A DNA stretch of 64,000 nucleotides from contig ONYA01000011.1 in NCBI GenBank assembly GCA_900321965.1, positions 31,367-95,366 of the forward strand. The letters are read 5' to 3'. Shown one piece after another: positions 44,940 to 54,075 of the stretch (position 1 is the first letter of the stretch; every line of letters begins with the position of its first letter). The translations under genes were made by a program, and so were the position numbers. The notes under the pieces are model-generated. The model saw only the letters and a list, made by a program, of their open reading frames with translations, was not told the origin of the DNA and did no database searches. This DNA is from an uncultured Prevotellaceae bacterium (GTDB lineage: Bacteria > Bacteroidota > Bacteroidia > Bacteroidales > Bacteroidaceae).

Positions 44940-45440
44940 ATGAAAAGAATACTGTTACTGTCGCTTCTGTTCGTGACAACACTCTCAACGATGGCCGATA
45001 CGCTGACGATCCGTCAGCTGTTCGTCGAAATGCCTGATTCCGTCATTCCATACCTGTCGCGCAACAACCGCCTCGATTTCCTGGATTTTATGGACTCGAA
45101 GATGACAGCTGAGGTGACTAACGAGTTTGGAGGCAAAAGCGTGATGACGGCCTTGGGAAATGACTCGATTACCATTCGCCTGAACGATGCCTGTACGATT
45201 GATATGTTGCTGCTGACGACCAATGAGACAGTTGATAGTTGCAACCAGGTTATCTGTGTGGTCAAGACAGTTGGTGTCGATGGTGATAATCAGGAGAGCG
45301 TCGTCAATTACTACACGAGATATTGGCATCATTTGCCCATAGTGCCAAAACTAACTGCTACCCACCAGAGAAGACTCGAAGCACATATTAAAAGCTTAAA
45401 CATCCTTAATTTTATAAACAAGATAGTTAACAAACGATAA
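44940..45440 (+). CDS. DUF3256 family secreted protein, possibly truncated
   Basis: 166 residues. Signal peptide (MKRILLLSLLFVTTLSTMA), then VEMPDSVIPYLSRNNRLDFLDFMDSKM and EVTNEFGGKSVMTALGNDSI, hallmarks of the Bacteroidetes DUF3256 family. Usual members are somewhat longer; here, after IVPKLTATHQRR, the last ~25 residues (SLNILNFINKIVNKR) have abruptly AT-rich codons and look unrelated. The original 3' end may have been replaced. Function unknown. Confidence 0.78.
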   Translation: MKRILLLSLLFVTTLSTMADTLTIRQLFVEMPDSVIPYLSRNNRLDFLDFMDSKMTAEVTNEFGGKSVMTALGNDSITIRLNDACTIDMLLLTTNETVDSCNQVICVVKTVGVDGDNQESVVNYYTRYWHHLPIVPKLTATHQRRLEAHIKSLNILNFINKIVNKR

Positions 45441-45603
45441 ATCTTGCAAGCATAATCCTCAAGTAATTGGAATCTCCAATAAAATTATTTAAATTTGCAG
45501 AGTGTTTTTCATGGTATTAGATTATTAAGGTTAACAGGAAATTCATTTTTGTCGTGAGACAAGTGTAATTTCCCCTTATTCGCATCATTTGCGAATGAGC
45601 AAC

Positions 45604-45635
45604 AAAAAGGAGAGCCTGAGAAGGTTCTCCTTTTT
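45604..45635. terminator. Bidirectional terminator between DUF3256 gene and pyrF
   Basis: AAAAAGGAGAGCC (45604-45616) pairs with GGTTCTCCTTTTT (45623-45635) with one mismatch and a 6-nt loop, and gives a T-run on both strands. The rest of the 213-nt gap is AT-rich with no gene. Confidence 0.85.
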
Positions 45636-45653
45636 CTTTGTCTAAGATTTTTT

Positions 45654-46481
45654 TTAATGCTTGAAATACTTCAATTCCTGAGCCATCTGCTGCTGTAACT
45701 CATGGGCTTTCTTGGCTGCAACCTCTGCAAAGTCCTCACCCTGAGAAGCATAGATGATGCCGCGACTGGAGTTTACGAGCAAACCACAATCCTTAATCAT
45801 ACCGTATTTGCACACTTCTTGCAGCGAACCGCCTTGGGCGCCAACACCAGGCACGAGCAGGAAGTGGGTGGGAGCCAGGCGACGGATGTCTTCAAACATC
45901 TGACCCTGGGTGGCTCCTACGACGTACATCATCTGCTCGTCATTGGCCCATTGCTGACTGCGGCGAAGGACTTTCTCGAAGAGGCGTTCGCCATCGGGCG
46001 ACTCCGTGAGTTGGAAGTCGTGGCTGCCTTTGTTGGAGGTGAGTGCCAACAGGATGACCCACTTGCCCTCGTAGCCGAGGAAGGGCGTGACGCTGTCTTC
46101 ACCCATATAAGGGGCGACGGTCAACGAGTCAACGTCGTATTCCTCGAAGAAGGTACGGGCATACATAGCCGACGTATTTCCGATGTCGCCACGTTTGGCG
46201 TCGGCAATGATGAAGTGCTGCGGGTAGTTCTGCTTGAGATATTTGATGGTCTTTTCGAAGGCCATGAGTCCCTTTACGCCGAAGGCCTCGTAGAAAGCCA
46301 GGTTGGGCTTGTACGAGACGCAATAAGGGGCGGTAGCGTCGATGATAGCCTTGTTAAACGCAAAGATGGGGTCTTCTTCCTGCAGCAGGTGCTGGGGAAT
46401 CTTCTTTAAGTCTGTGTCAAGACCTACACAGAGAAACGACTGCTTCTGCTTGATCTGCTCAACTAATTGCTGTCTGTTCAT
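45654..46481 (-). CDS. pyrF: Orotidine 5'-phosphate decarboxylase (long form)
   Basis: 275 residues, the longer type 2 form. Converts OMP to UMP. Conserved [13 protein letters not shown], the catalytic [10 protein letters not shown], and VPGVGAQGG near the C-terminus. Last gene of a long minus-strand run; 6 nt downstream of a small membrane-protein gene. Confidence 0.93.
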   Translation of the reverse strand: MNRQQLVEQIKQKQSFLCVGLDTDLKKIPQHLLQEEDPIFAFNKAIIDATAPYCVSYKPNLAFYEAFGVKGLMAFEKTIKYLKQNYPQHFIIADAKRGDIGNTSAMYARTFFEEYDVDSLTVAPYMGEDSVTPFLGYEGKWVILLALTSNKGSHDFQLTESPDGERLFEKVLRRSQQWANDEQMMYVVGATQGQMFEDIRRLAPTHFLLVPGVGAQGGSLQEVCKYGMIKDCGLLVNSSRGIIYASQGEDFAEVAAKKAHELQQQMAQELKYFKH

Positions 46482-46487
46482 AAGTGA

Positions 46488-46694
46488 TTATTTGCTTTTA
46501 AGATAACGATAGGTGAGATAAGTAAAAAATACAATAATCCACCACAATAGGGCGATTCCAAGCGAAATCCAGTCACTGCCCAATTGTCTGCCAATCATCA
46601 CAGCAGGGAATATGCCTAAGGCACCGGCAAAGTTAATGACAGCGATATTCTTTTTGTCGTATTTTTGCCCCAAGGGTTCGAAAAACTTATTCAT
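46488..46694 (-). CDS. Small two-helix membrane protein
   Basis: 68 residues: a short polar N-terminus (MNKFFEPLGQKYDKKN) and two hydrophobic segments (VINFAGALGIFPAVMIG; WISLGIALLWWIIVFFTYLTY) ending in basic RYLKSK. Tightly placed between prfA (5-nt gap) and pyrF (6-nt gap). No family recognised; translation is supported by the spacing and start codon. Confidence 0.6.
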   Translation of the reverse strand: MNKFFEPLGQKYDKKNIAVINFAGALGIFPAVMIGRQLGSDWISLGIALLWWIIVFFTYLTYRYLKSK

Positions 46695-46699
46695 ACTTC

Positions 46700-47815
46700 T
46701 TATAATTCCGATTCTTTCATGCGCTCGGCATTCTCGGCAACGGTCAGAGCGTCAATCATGGGCTGGATGTCGCCACCGAGGAAGCCTTGCAGGTCGTGGG
46801 TGGTATAGCCGATGCGGTGGTCGGTAACGCGGCCTTGCGGGAAGTTGTAGGTACGAATCTTGGCCGAGCGGTCGCCAGTAGAGACGAGGCTCTTGCGGCG
46901 CGAGGCGATATCGTCCATATACTTCTGGTGCTCCTTATCATATATAAAGGTATACAGGCGCGAGAGTGCGCGTTCCTTATTCTTTGGCTGGTCGCGGGTC
47001 TCGGTACACTCGATGAGAATCTCCTCGGTCTCGCCCGTGTTGGGGTTCTTCCACATATAGCGCAGACGGACGCCAGACTCCACCTTGTTGACATTCTGGC
47101 CACCGGCACCCGAGGAGCGGAAGGTGTCCCACTTGATTTCGCCCTCGTTGACGTGAACCTCGAACTTGTCGGCCTCTGGCAGTACAGCTACCGTAGCTGC
47201 CGAGGTGTGCATACGTCCCTGCGTCTCGGTAGCCGGCACGCGTTGTACACGGTGGACACCTGACTCGTACTTCAGCGTGCCGTAGACATCGGCACCCGAG
47301 ACGGCAAAGTCGATCTCCTTGTAACCGCCGACGGCACCTTCAGAAACGCTTGTGATAGAGAGCTGCCAACCTTTGGAGTCGCAAAAGCTCTTATACATCT
47401 TGAAGAGATCGCCGGCAAAGAGACAAGCCTCGTCACCACCCGTTCCCGCACGAATCTCCATCTGAACATTCTTGGCATCCTCAGGGTCCTTTGGTATGAG
47501 AGCAATCTTGATTTCCTCCTCCAACTTCGGTTGTAGTTCCTCATTGGTAGCTAGTTCCTCGCGGGCCATCTCCTTCATCTCGGGATCGTCCTCGTTAGCC
47601 AGTATATCCTTAGCCTCCTTGATGCTATTGAGACAGGCGATGTAACGTTTGCGGGCGTCCATAATGTCGCCCAGGTCCTTGTATTCCTTTGTGAGTTTGA
47701 CAAAACGGTTCTGGTCAGCTATCACGTCGGGGTCGGTAATCAGGGTCGATACCTCCTCGAAGCGGCTTTCCAGACCGTCTAATTTCTGTAAAATACTATT
47801 TGATGTTTCTGCCAT
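46700..47815 (-). CDS. prfA: Peptide chain release factor 1
   Basis: 371 residues. Stop-codon recognition region PATETQGRMHTSAATVAVLP contains the domain before the codon-reading loop, and the peptidyl-tRNA hydrolysis motif is SSGAGGQNVNKVESGVRL. The length and the PKDPEDAKNVQMEIRAGTGGDEA segment are those of RF1. Releases peptides at UAA and UAG. Confidence 0.94.
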   Translation of the reverse strand: MAETSNSILQKLDGLESRFEEVSTLITDPDVIADQNRFVKLTKEYKDLGDIMDARKRYIACLNSIKEAKDILANEDDPEMKEMAREELATNEELQPKLEEEIKIALIPKDPEDAKNVQMEIRAGTGGDEACLFAGDLFKMYKSFCDSKGWQLSITSVSEGAVGGYKEIDFAVSGADVYGTLKYESGVHRVQRVPATETQGRMHTSAATVAVLPEADKFEVHVNEGEIKWDTFRSSGAGGQNVNKVESGVRLRYMWKNPNTGETEEILIECTETRDQPKNKERALSRLYTFIYDKEHQKYMDDIASRRKSLVSTGDRSAKIRTYNFPQGRVTDHRIGYTTHDLQGFLGGDIQPMIDALTVAENAERMKESEL

Positions 47816-47835
47816 ATAATATGTTTAAGTTAATT

Positions 47836-49284
47836 TCAATAGATAATGCTGGTAAGCAGGTAGGCGACAATTGTCGACGTGAAGACACAGATAAGTCCAG
47901 GCATCATAAACGAGTGGTTCAACAGATACTTGCCGATGACGGTGGTTCCGGAGCGGTCGAAGTTTACCGTTGCAATATCACTCGGATAGTTGGGAATGAA
48001 GAAGTATCCGTAGACGGCGGGCAAAACGCCGAGCAATACGGGGCCAGCTATGCCTAACTGATAGGCTAACGGCAACATGGCTACCACGACAGCACCCTGA
48101 GAGTTGATGAGTACCGACACGAGGAAGAAGACGAACGCGATAGACCACGGGTAAGCTTTGACCAAATCGGCGAGCATCAGCTTCATTTCGGGCAGATAGT
48201 TTGAGAAATAAGTATCTGCTAACCAAGCGATGCCGTAGATAGCGACAACGGCCACCATGCCCGACTGCCAGACGGGACCGGCAACAGCCTTTTTCGGTGT
48301 GGCTTTGCAGAAGATAATCATCAGGGCTGAAGCAGAGATCATGACAATCTGGATGACAATGTTCATAGGCAGCGTCTTGTCAAACCATTCGGTGGTTCCC
48401 TTCAGATAAATGTTAGCTTTCACCAACTGGTCGCCAGTAACGGCTATATTGGGGGAGACATAGAGTGCTCCTGCATCATGAACGGCTCGCAAGGTCTTAT
48501 AGGAAGGCAATGCTTCCTGGAAGATGGCGAAGAACACGATGACGGCCAGCGCACCGAGGAAGATGTAGACGGCATTCTTGGCCGACTGCGGAATCTCCTT
48601 GTCAAGTGTGGTGGCATTCGAACCGTAGATATATTCATATTGTGCGGGATCCTTGAGCTTCTTCTGGAACTGTGGATCCTTGTCGAGGTCAAGCCCTCGG
48701 TGATAGCTGGCGGCGGCGGCAGCCAGCAGCCCGATGATACAGGCGGGAAGTGAAATCATTAGCACCTGTGGGATGGTGACGTCGAAACCGTTGGTATTTG
48801 ATATGCTGACAAACGCCACGACAGCTGCGGCAATAGGCGAACAGGTGATACCTACCTGCGAGGCGATAGATGCTACGCCACAGGGACGCTCAGGACGGAT
48901 GCCTTTCTTGAGAGCGATGTCGCAGATGATGGGCATCAGCGTGTAGACCACATGGCCCGTACCGACAAGTACCGTCAGGAAGAATGTGCAGAGGGGAGCC
49001 AGGAACGTGATGCGGTCAGGATGCTTACGCAACAACCGCTCAGCAATCTGAATGAGCCAGTCCATACCGCCCGAAGCCTGCATAATGCCTGCGCAGGTAA
49101 CGGCGGCAATGATGATGTAGATAACGTCGGTCGGTGGTGTACCAGGTTTCAGTCCGAAACCGAAGACGAGAATGGCCAAGCCAATACCACTAATGGCACC
49201 AAGTGCCAACGAACCGTAACGTGAGCCTACCCAGAGTGCACCGAGCACGATGAAGAGCTGGAGAATCATTGTAAAAGTAATCAT
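47836..49284 (-). CDS. dcuB: Anaerobic C4-dicarboxylate transporter (Dcu family)
   Basis: 482 residues, ~12 membrane helices. N-terminal GSRYGSLALGAISGIGLAIL, the long TFLAPLCTFFLTVLVGTGHVVY and ASQVGITCSPIAAAVVAF match DcuA/DcuB-type exchangers. It would swap external fumarate or malate for succinate, fitting succinate-producing anaerobes. DcuA versus DcuB is not resolved. ~20 nt upstream of prfA, same strand. Confidence 0.87.
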   Translation of the reverse strand: MITFTMILQLFIVLGALWVGSRYGSLALGAISGIGLAILVFGFGLKPGTPPTDVIYIIIAAVTCAGIMQASGGMDWLIQIAERLLRKHPDRITFLAPLCTFFLTVLVGTGHVVYTLMPIICDIALKKGIRPERPCGVASIASQVGITCSPIAAAVVAFVSISNTNGFDVTIPQVLMISLPACIIGLLAAAAASYHRGLDLDKDPQFQKKLKDPAQYEYIYGSNATTLDKEIPQSAKNAVYIFLGALAVIVFFAIFQEALPSYKTLRAVHDAGALYVSPNIAVTGDQLVKANIYLKGTTEWFDKTLPMNIVIQIVMISASALMIIFCKATPKKAVAGPVWQSGMVAVVAIYGIAWLADTYFSNYLPEMKLMLADLVKAYPWSIAFVFFLVSVLINSQGAVVVAMLPLAYQLGIAGPVLLGVLPAVYGYFFIPNYPSDIATVNFDRSGTTVIGKYLLNHSFMMPGLICVFTSTIVAYLLTSIIY

Positions 49285-49310
49285 AGATGTCGGGTTTTTA
49301 GTTATTGGGT

Positions 49311-51263
49311 TTAATTACGTTTCTCTTTGATGATGCCGTGACGATAGGCGTGCAGCAGCTGCTTGAGGTCGCTCACCTGATCGTGCAATTCCTTACCTTT
49401 GTCTGTGTCGGCCACGAGCATACGATGGGCCGACATCTCAACAATCTGCGTTGTCGACTTGATATCCGTACCACGCATGATGGCATCCTTCCTTGATGTG
49501 AACGGTTCATGCTGCACCAGTTCGAATCCCCGGCTGTGATAGACCAGCGTGTAGCCGGCAATGCCCGTCTCGTGATGATAGGCCTCCGAGAAACCGCCGT
49601 CGATGACCATCAGCCGTCCGCCAGCCTTGATAGGGTTCTCGCCCTTGGAAGCGTGGACGGGGACGTGGCCGTTGATGATGTGGCGGTTGGAACCTGTGAC
49701 TCCGAAGGCGTCGAGGATGCGGTCGCATACCTCCTCGTTGTTGCGCAACTGGAAGTAAGCTCCTTTCTCCTCCTTGAACGTTTCCTTGTCAAAGAGGAAG
49801 TATCGCTCGAAGGTGGCCATCTTCGACTTGTCAAACAAGGGTGAGTCCTTGCCACACCAGAGATAGAGGAAATAGTCCTTGGCGTAGGCCTTCAGATCAG
49901 GTTCGGTATCGTTCTCGAACGCGGCACGCACCAATTGGCCGATATATGACATCAACTCTTTACCTTGATAGCGGCGCCCCTTGATTTCGACGTCTTTCAG
50001 CGAACCGTCTTCATTTAGCGGCACAGAAGCATGGAAGAGCAAGTTTGAGTTGCAGATGGTGTACATACATCCATGACTCAGAATGGTCATGATATGCTTG
50101 CGAAGCTTTTCGGAAACACGGAATGAGTGGTGCAGCTTTTGCATCAACACATCCTCTTCAGGCGTCAATTCCGTAAAACCTGTCGGGAAGTGGCACGATT
50201 TCATCTTGTACTCCTTGCCACCAATAGAACACACGCCACGTTCTGCGTCGATAGCTTCCAGCAGACAACGGTCCTGCATCTGCCACTCAGGACGACGGCG
50301 GAAGATGCGGGCTTCCTCCTTGAACTGTATGATGCTGATAGCTTTGTGCATCTTAGCCGTCAACTGTAGCGTCTTCTCGTCCATCTTCGTGTCTTTCAAC
50401 AGCTTAGGCATGAACTCCTCACAGGGGTCGTCGCCGTAGGTCTCGAGGGCAAAGGTTGCCAGTGGCACCAGGTTGATGCCATAGCCATCCTCTAAAGTTG
50501 CGAGGTTGGCATAGCGCAACGACAGACGCAGCACGTTACAGATACAGGCATCGTTGCCCGCAGCCGCTCCCATCCAGAGTATGTCGTGATTGCCCCATTG
50601 TATGTCCCATGAGTTGTAGCGTCGCATGACGTCCATAATGATGTGGGCGCCTGGACCGCGATCGTAGATGTCACCCAGGATATGCAGCTGGTCGATGGCC
50701 AGTCGTTGTATGACGTTACATATTGCGCATATAAAATCGTCGGCACGGCCAGTAGAGATGATTGTGTCGACAATGACAGCTACATAGGCCGCTTTGTCTT
50801 GGTCGTCTGTACGTTCGTGCAGCAGCTCTTCGATAATGTATGAAAATTCCTCGGGAAGTGTTTTGCGCACCTTTGAGCGCGTGTACTTCGATGATACGTC
50901 ACGACATACTTTTACCAGCTGGTGGATGGTGATGTGATACCAGTCGTCGATATCCTGTTCTACGGCTTTGACGAGCTCCAGCTTCTGCTCCGGATAATAG
51001 ATGAGCGTACACAGCTCTTTTTTCTCCGACTCCCGGATGCTGTTGCCGAAGATTTCTCCCACTTTGCGTTTGATATTTCCCGAGGCATTCTTCAGCACGT
51101 GCTCGAACGCTTCATTCTCGCCGTGAATGTCGGCCAGAAAATGTTCCGTCCCCTTGGGCAGGTTCATGATGGCCTCCAGGTTGATAATCTCCTTGGCCGC
51201 GTCGGCCACTGTCGGAAACGACTGCGACAGTAGGTTGAGGTAGTGCATATCGGTATTACTCAT
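49311..51263 (-). CDS. fbp: Class III fructose-1,6-bisphosphatase
   Basis: 650 residues, the length of the Firmicutes/Bacteroidetes class III enzyme. Metallophosphatase motifs: FLADIHGENEAFEHV, ILGDIYDRGPGAH, IQWGNHDILWMGA, and a late INGHVPVH. Gluconeogenic step from fructose 1,6-bisphosphate to fructose 6-phosphate. ATGA overlap with the glycosyltransferase upstream. Confidence 0.94.
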   Translation of the reverse strand: MSNTDMHYLNLLSQSFPTVADAAKEIINLEAIMNLPKGTEHFLADIHGENEAFEHVLKNASGNIKRKVGEIFGNSIRESEKKELCTLIYYPEQKLELVKAVEQDIDDWYHITIHQLVKVCRDVSSKYTRSKVRKTLPEEFSYIIEELLHERTDDQDKAAYVAVIVDTIISTGRADDFICAICNVIQRLAIDQLHILGDIYDRGPGAHIIMDVMRRYNSWDIQWGNHDILWMGAAAGNDACICNVLRLSLRYANLATLEDGYGINLVPLATFALETYGDDPCEEFMPKLLKDTKMDEKTLQLTAKMHKAISIIQFKEEARIFRRRPEWQMQDRCLLEAIDAERGVCSIGGKEYKMKSCHFPTGFTELTPEEDVLMQKLHHSFRVSEKLRKHIMTILSHGCMYTICNSNLLFHASVPLNEDGSLKDVEIKGRRYQGKELMSYIGQLVRAAFENDTEPDLKAYAKDYFLYLWCGKDSPLFDKSKMATFERYFLFDKETFKEEKGAYFQLRNNEEVCDRILDAFGVTGSNRHIINGHVPVHASKGENPIKAGGRLMVIDGGFSEAYHHETGIAGYTLVYHSRGFELVQHEPFTSRKDAIMRGTDIKSTTQIVEMSAHRMLVADTDKGKELHDQVSDLKQLLHAYRHGIIKEKRN

Positions 51264-52249
51264 ATCTTCAGGTGGTTATATAGATTATTCCGTAATTTCT
51301 GCGTGCCTTTATCGTCGAGAGGTGCTATGGGAATGAAGCCTTCGTCAATGGCCGTTACCTCTGTCAGCACCTGTAGCAGGCGTCGGAAGAATTTCAGCAG
51401 GTGTCCCTCGTCGAAGGTGTCAATAAGCCACTCGTCGTCGACTTCAGGTTTTCTAAGGGCACGGTCGAGCTCCACAAAATGTCTCATTGTGATCTTGCTA
51501 CGATGCATCTCGTTGACTATACCTGCCACGTCGTAGGCGCTTACCTTCGGTTTCTTGTAATCCGTTGGGAGGTAGCTTTTAATGCTGCCAGTCTCAATAT
51601 AGTCGTGGCGTACGTTCATGACGTGCGTGCCTTTGTCGAGCGTAGTACGTACGTTCTCATGGTCAGCATAGATCAATATCCGTCGCCATTCCGTTTCGTC
51701 TACAACGGGTGGCTGTTGGGCAACCCATCGTTTGTCGCCTGTGATACCGGCTTTCAGCAGCATGGTTATCAACTGGCGGCTGTCGTCGCTCATCAGTTCT
51801 ATGGTGTTTGAATCCATCACCTTGTTGTAGACATCTTTCGTCTGCTGCGCCATAGCTTCCGGCGTAATCGTGTTGGTAATGACGGCATTACGGATAGTCT
51901 CTATTCGTGGATTCCATCCTAACTTTTTCAGGGCCTCAGCTTCCATCTTGCCTTGTGCTATGACCACGTAAGAATATTCCACGAGCCGTCGTTGCCAGAG
52001 TAGCGTCTTGTAGAGCTTCTCGCTGAGTCGGCGTTCGGCAATAATCCAAGGTTCAAGTCCTCCGTGAGGCGTGAACACGATACGTGCCCCTTGGCTATGG
52101 GCCTGTAGCGCACGCTTCACTACCTTGTAATCCCAGCATCCATGGACGTGTACAATATCGGGTAGAGCATCACTATCCATCTGGCCAAGTATTTCTATAT
52201 GCTTGGCTATCAGCTGGTTCTCTTGGTTGTACAGATGCTGTATGTTCAT
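51260..52249 (-). CDS. GT4-like glycosyltransferase, partial fold
   Basis: 329 residues. IVHVHGCWDYKVVKRALQ and VFTPHGGLEPWIIAERR are classic of the N-terminal half of family 4 glycosyltransferases. The usual first Rossmann strand is missing, and the C-terminal half lacks the E-x7-E donor site; instead it carries an unfamiliar helical region. It may work with the adjacent GT2 protein or be a regulatory homologue. Substrate unknown. Confidence 0.65.
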   Translation of the reverse strand: MNIQHLYNQENQLIAKHIEILGQMDSDALPDIVHVHGCWDYKVVKRALQAHSQGARIVFTPHGGLEPWIIAERRLSEKLYKTLLWQRRLVEYSYVVIAQGKMEAEALKKLGWNPRIETIRNAVITNTITPEAMAQQTKDVYNKVMDSNTIELMSDDSRQLITMLLKAGITGDKRWVAQQPPVVDETEWRRILIYADHENVRTTLDKGTHVMNVRHDYIETGSIKSYLPTDYKKPKVSAYDVAGIVNEMHRSKITMRHFVELDRALRKPEVDDEWLIDTFDEGHLLKFFRRLLQVLTEVTAIDEGFIPIAPLDDKGTQKLRNNLYNHLKI

Positions 52250-52264
52250 AAATATGATACTTTC

Positions 52265-52876
52265 TTAGTGTTCCTTGGGTACTTGCAACTTTGGCGAGAC
52301 CATAAAGAACCGCAGCAGCTCATGTGCCTGGTCGGCGCGCACGACGATGAAGTCGTAATTCGTGCCAAGTTGCAGGTGCTGTATCCAGCCATGATGATTC
52401 TCGTTCTCGCGTCGCCTCTCGGCCTTGGTAATGATTTGTCTGGCCTTTTCGATGTCCTCATACGTCTTCAAGCGTACGTCGCCGGTTTTCTTGTTGACAA
52501 AGCCCAACAGCAACGTCCACGGCTGGCAGGCGAATTCGCTCAGTTCTTCGAGCCATTGTTCTGAGATTGACGGAGTGGTAATGTCAGCAAAGATAATCCA
52601 CTCCTTCTTCGATGCCTTGACGCCGATGGAATAAGCCAGTCTGCGGCGATTGCGCTGGAATTGGTATGTTGGTAAGAAAGTTGTGTAGAGCCTATCGTTT
52701 TCTGCTTTCTGTTGTTTCAGAAAATCGCCGCTGTCGTCCGTAGAACTTTCGTCTACCACAATCATCTCATAGTTGTCATAGGTCTGCCCGAGCAATATGG
52801 GCAGATTGGCGCTGAGATCCTCGGCTTGGTCGCGGACGGCGATGACGATGCTGAACGATGGTTTCTTTTCAGACAT
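52265..52876 (-). CDS. Short GT2-like glycosyltransferase
   Basis: ~203 residues. N-terminal FSIVIAVRDQAEDL, MIVVDESSTDDSG and the IFADITTPSI segment (in the DxD position there is only one Asp, FADIT) resemble the nucleotide-binding half of GT2 enzymes. It is shorter than typical members, and the acceptor half is mostly lacking. Start M at 52876 or 6 nt further upstream. Between lysA and the GT4-like gene on the same strand. Confidence 0.65.
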   Translation of the reverse strand: MSEKKPSFSIVIAVRDQAEDLSANLPILLGQTYDNYEMIVVDESSTDDSGDFLKQQKAENDRLYTTFLPTYQFQRNRRRLAYSIGVKASKKEWIIFADITTPSISEQWLEELSEFACQPWTLLLGFVNKKTGDVRLKTYEDIEKARQIITKAERRRENENHHGWIQHLQLGTNYDFIVVRADQAHELLRFFMVSPKLQVPKEH

Positions 52877-52899
52877 ATTCATTCCTTAATTTTTTCTCT

Positions 52900-54057
52900 T
52901 TACAGTTCGTCGCTGGTATATCCCACAGGCAGTTGTCGGCAGTTGTAGCCCGAAGCCATGATCTCGCCGTAGGCTCCTGCCGACCGTATGGCCAACAGGT
53001 CGCCGCGCTTGGTTCCGTCGAGGTCAATCTGCTTGGCAAACACGTCCGTTGACTCGCAGATCGGTCCGACCACGTCGTAGGTCTCTTTAGGCTCGTTGCT
53101 GCAGATGTTCTCAATCTTGTGGTAAGCCTGATAGAGTGCGGGACGTATAAGGTCGGGGAATCCGGCGTCGACGATGGCAAACTGCTTCACGGCTCCTTTC
53201 TTAATATATAAGGTTCGCGTGATAAGACTGCCGCATTGGGCCACGACAGCCCGGCCAAGCTCGAAATGCAAAGTCTGTCCGGAGCGCAGCTTCAGCTTCT
53301 TGGCATAAGTGTCAAAGTAGGCCTTGAAGTCGGGTAGGGGTACGCGGTTCGGATGTTCGTAGTCGATACCCAGACCGCCGCCCACGTTGATGTGCTCCAC
53401 GCGGATGCGATGACGTTCCAGTTCGTCCTGCAGTTCGTTGATACGGTTGCAAAGTGCCTGGAAGTCGCCCATGTCGAGAATCTGACTGCCGATGTGGAAG
53501 TGGAGACCTACCACCTGAATGTTCTTCAGCCGGCTGGCGTGCTCGATGACGGGCACCATGTCGCGCATGGCAATGCCGAACTTGTTCTCGGCCAGTCCTG
53601 TCGTGATGTTGGCATGGGTGTGAGCCCCCACGTTGGGATTCAGTCGGAAGGCTACGCGCGCCACCTTTCCCTTGGCAGCTGCCAGTTCGTTGATAATCTC
53701 CAGTTCGGGGATACTCTCAACGTTGAAGCAGAAGATGTCGCGGTCCAGTCCGAGGTTGATTTCCCAGTCAGCCTTGCCTACTCCGGCATAGACGATCTTC
53801 GAGCCTGGGAAGCCCGCCTTGACGCAGGCCTCAATCTCGCCGCCGCTGACGCAGTCGGCCCCCAGTCCTGCCTCCCGGATGATGGTGAGCAGTTTGGGGT
53901 TGGCGTTAGCTTTTACGGCATAATGTACGTGCCAGCCTTCGTGGCGGCTGGTCTCGGCATTGATGGCGCGTAATGTCTGTCGCAACAGCTCCGTATCGTA
54001 GTAGTAGAATGGCGTCCTGATGGTCTGGAACCTGTCTACGGGGAATATACCTTTCAT
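52900..54057 (-). CDS. lysA: Diaminopimelate decarboxylase
   Basis: 385 residues, fold-type III PLP enzyme making L-lysine from meso-DAP. The PLP Lys is in VHYAVKANANPKLL, with FHIGSQI, the GGGLGIDY phosphate loop, and CESTDVFA carrying the active-site Cys, then SAGAYG. 18 nt downstream of lysC, consistent with a lysine-pathway pair. Confidence 0.94.
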   Translation of the reverse strand: MKGIFPVDRFQTIRTPFYYYDTELLRQTLRAINAETSRHEGWHVHYAVKANANPKLLTIIREAGLGADCVSGGEIEACVKAGFPGSKIVYAGVGKADWEINLGLDRDIFCFNVESIPELEIINELAAAKGKVARVAFRLNPNVGAHTHANITTGLAENKFGIAMRDMVPVIEHASRLKNIQVVGLHFHIGSQILDMGDFQALCNRINELQDELERHRIRVEHINVGGGLGIDYEHPNRVPLPDFKAYFDTYAKKLKLRSGQTLHFELGRAVVAQCGSLITRTLYIKKGAVKQFAIVDAGFPDLIRPALYQAYHKIENICSNEPKETYDVVGPICESTDVFAKQIDLDGTKRGDLLAIRSAGAYGEIMASGYNCRQLPVGYTSDEL

Positions 54058-54075
54058 GTTTGTGTTGCGTGTGTA

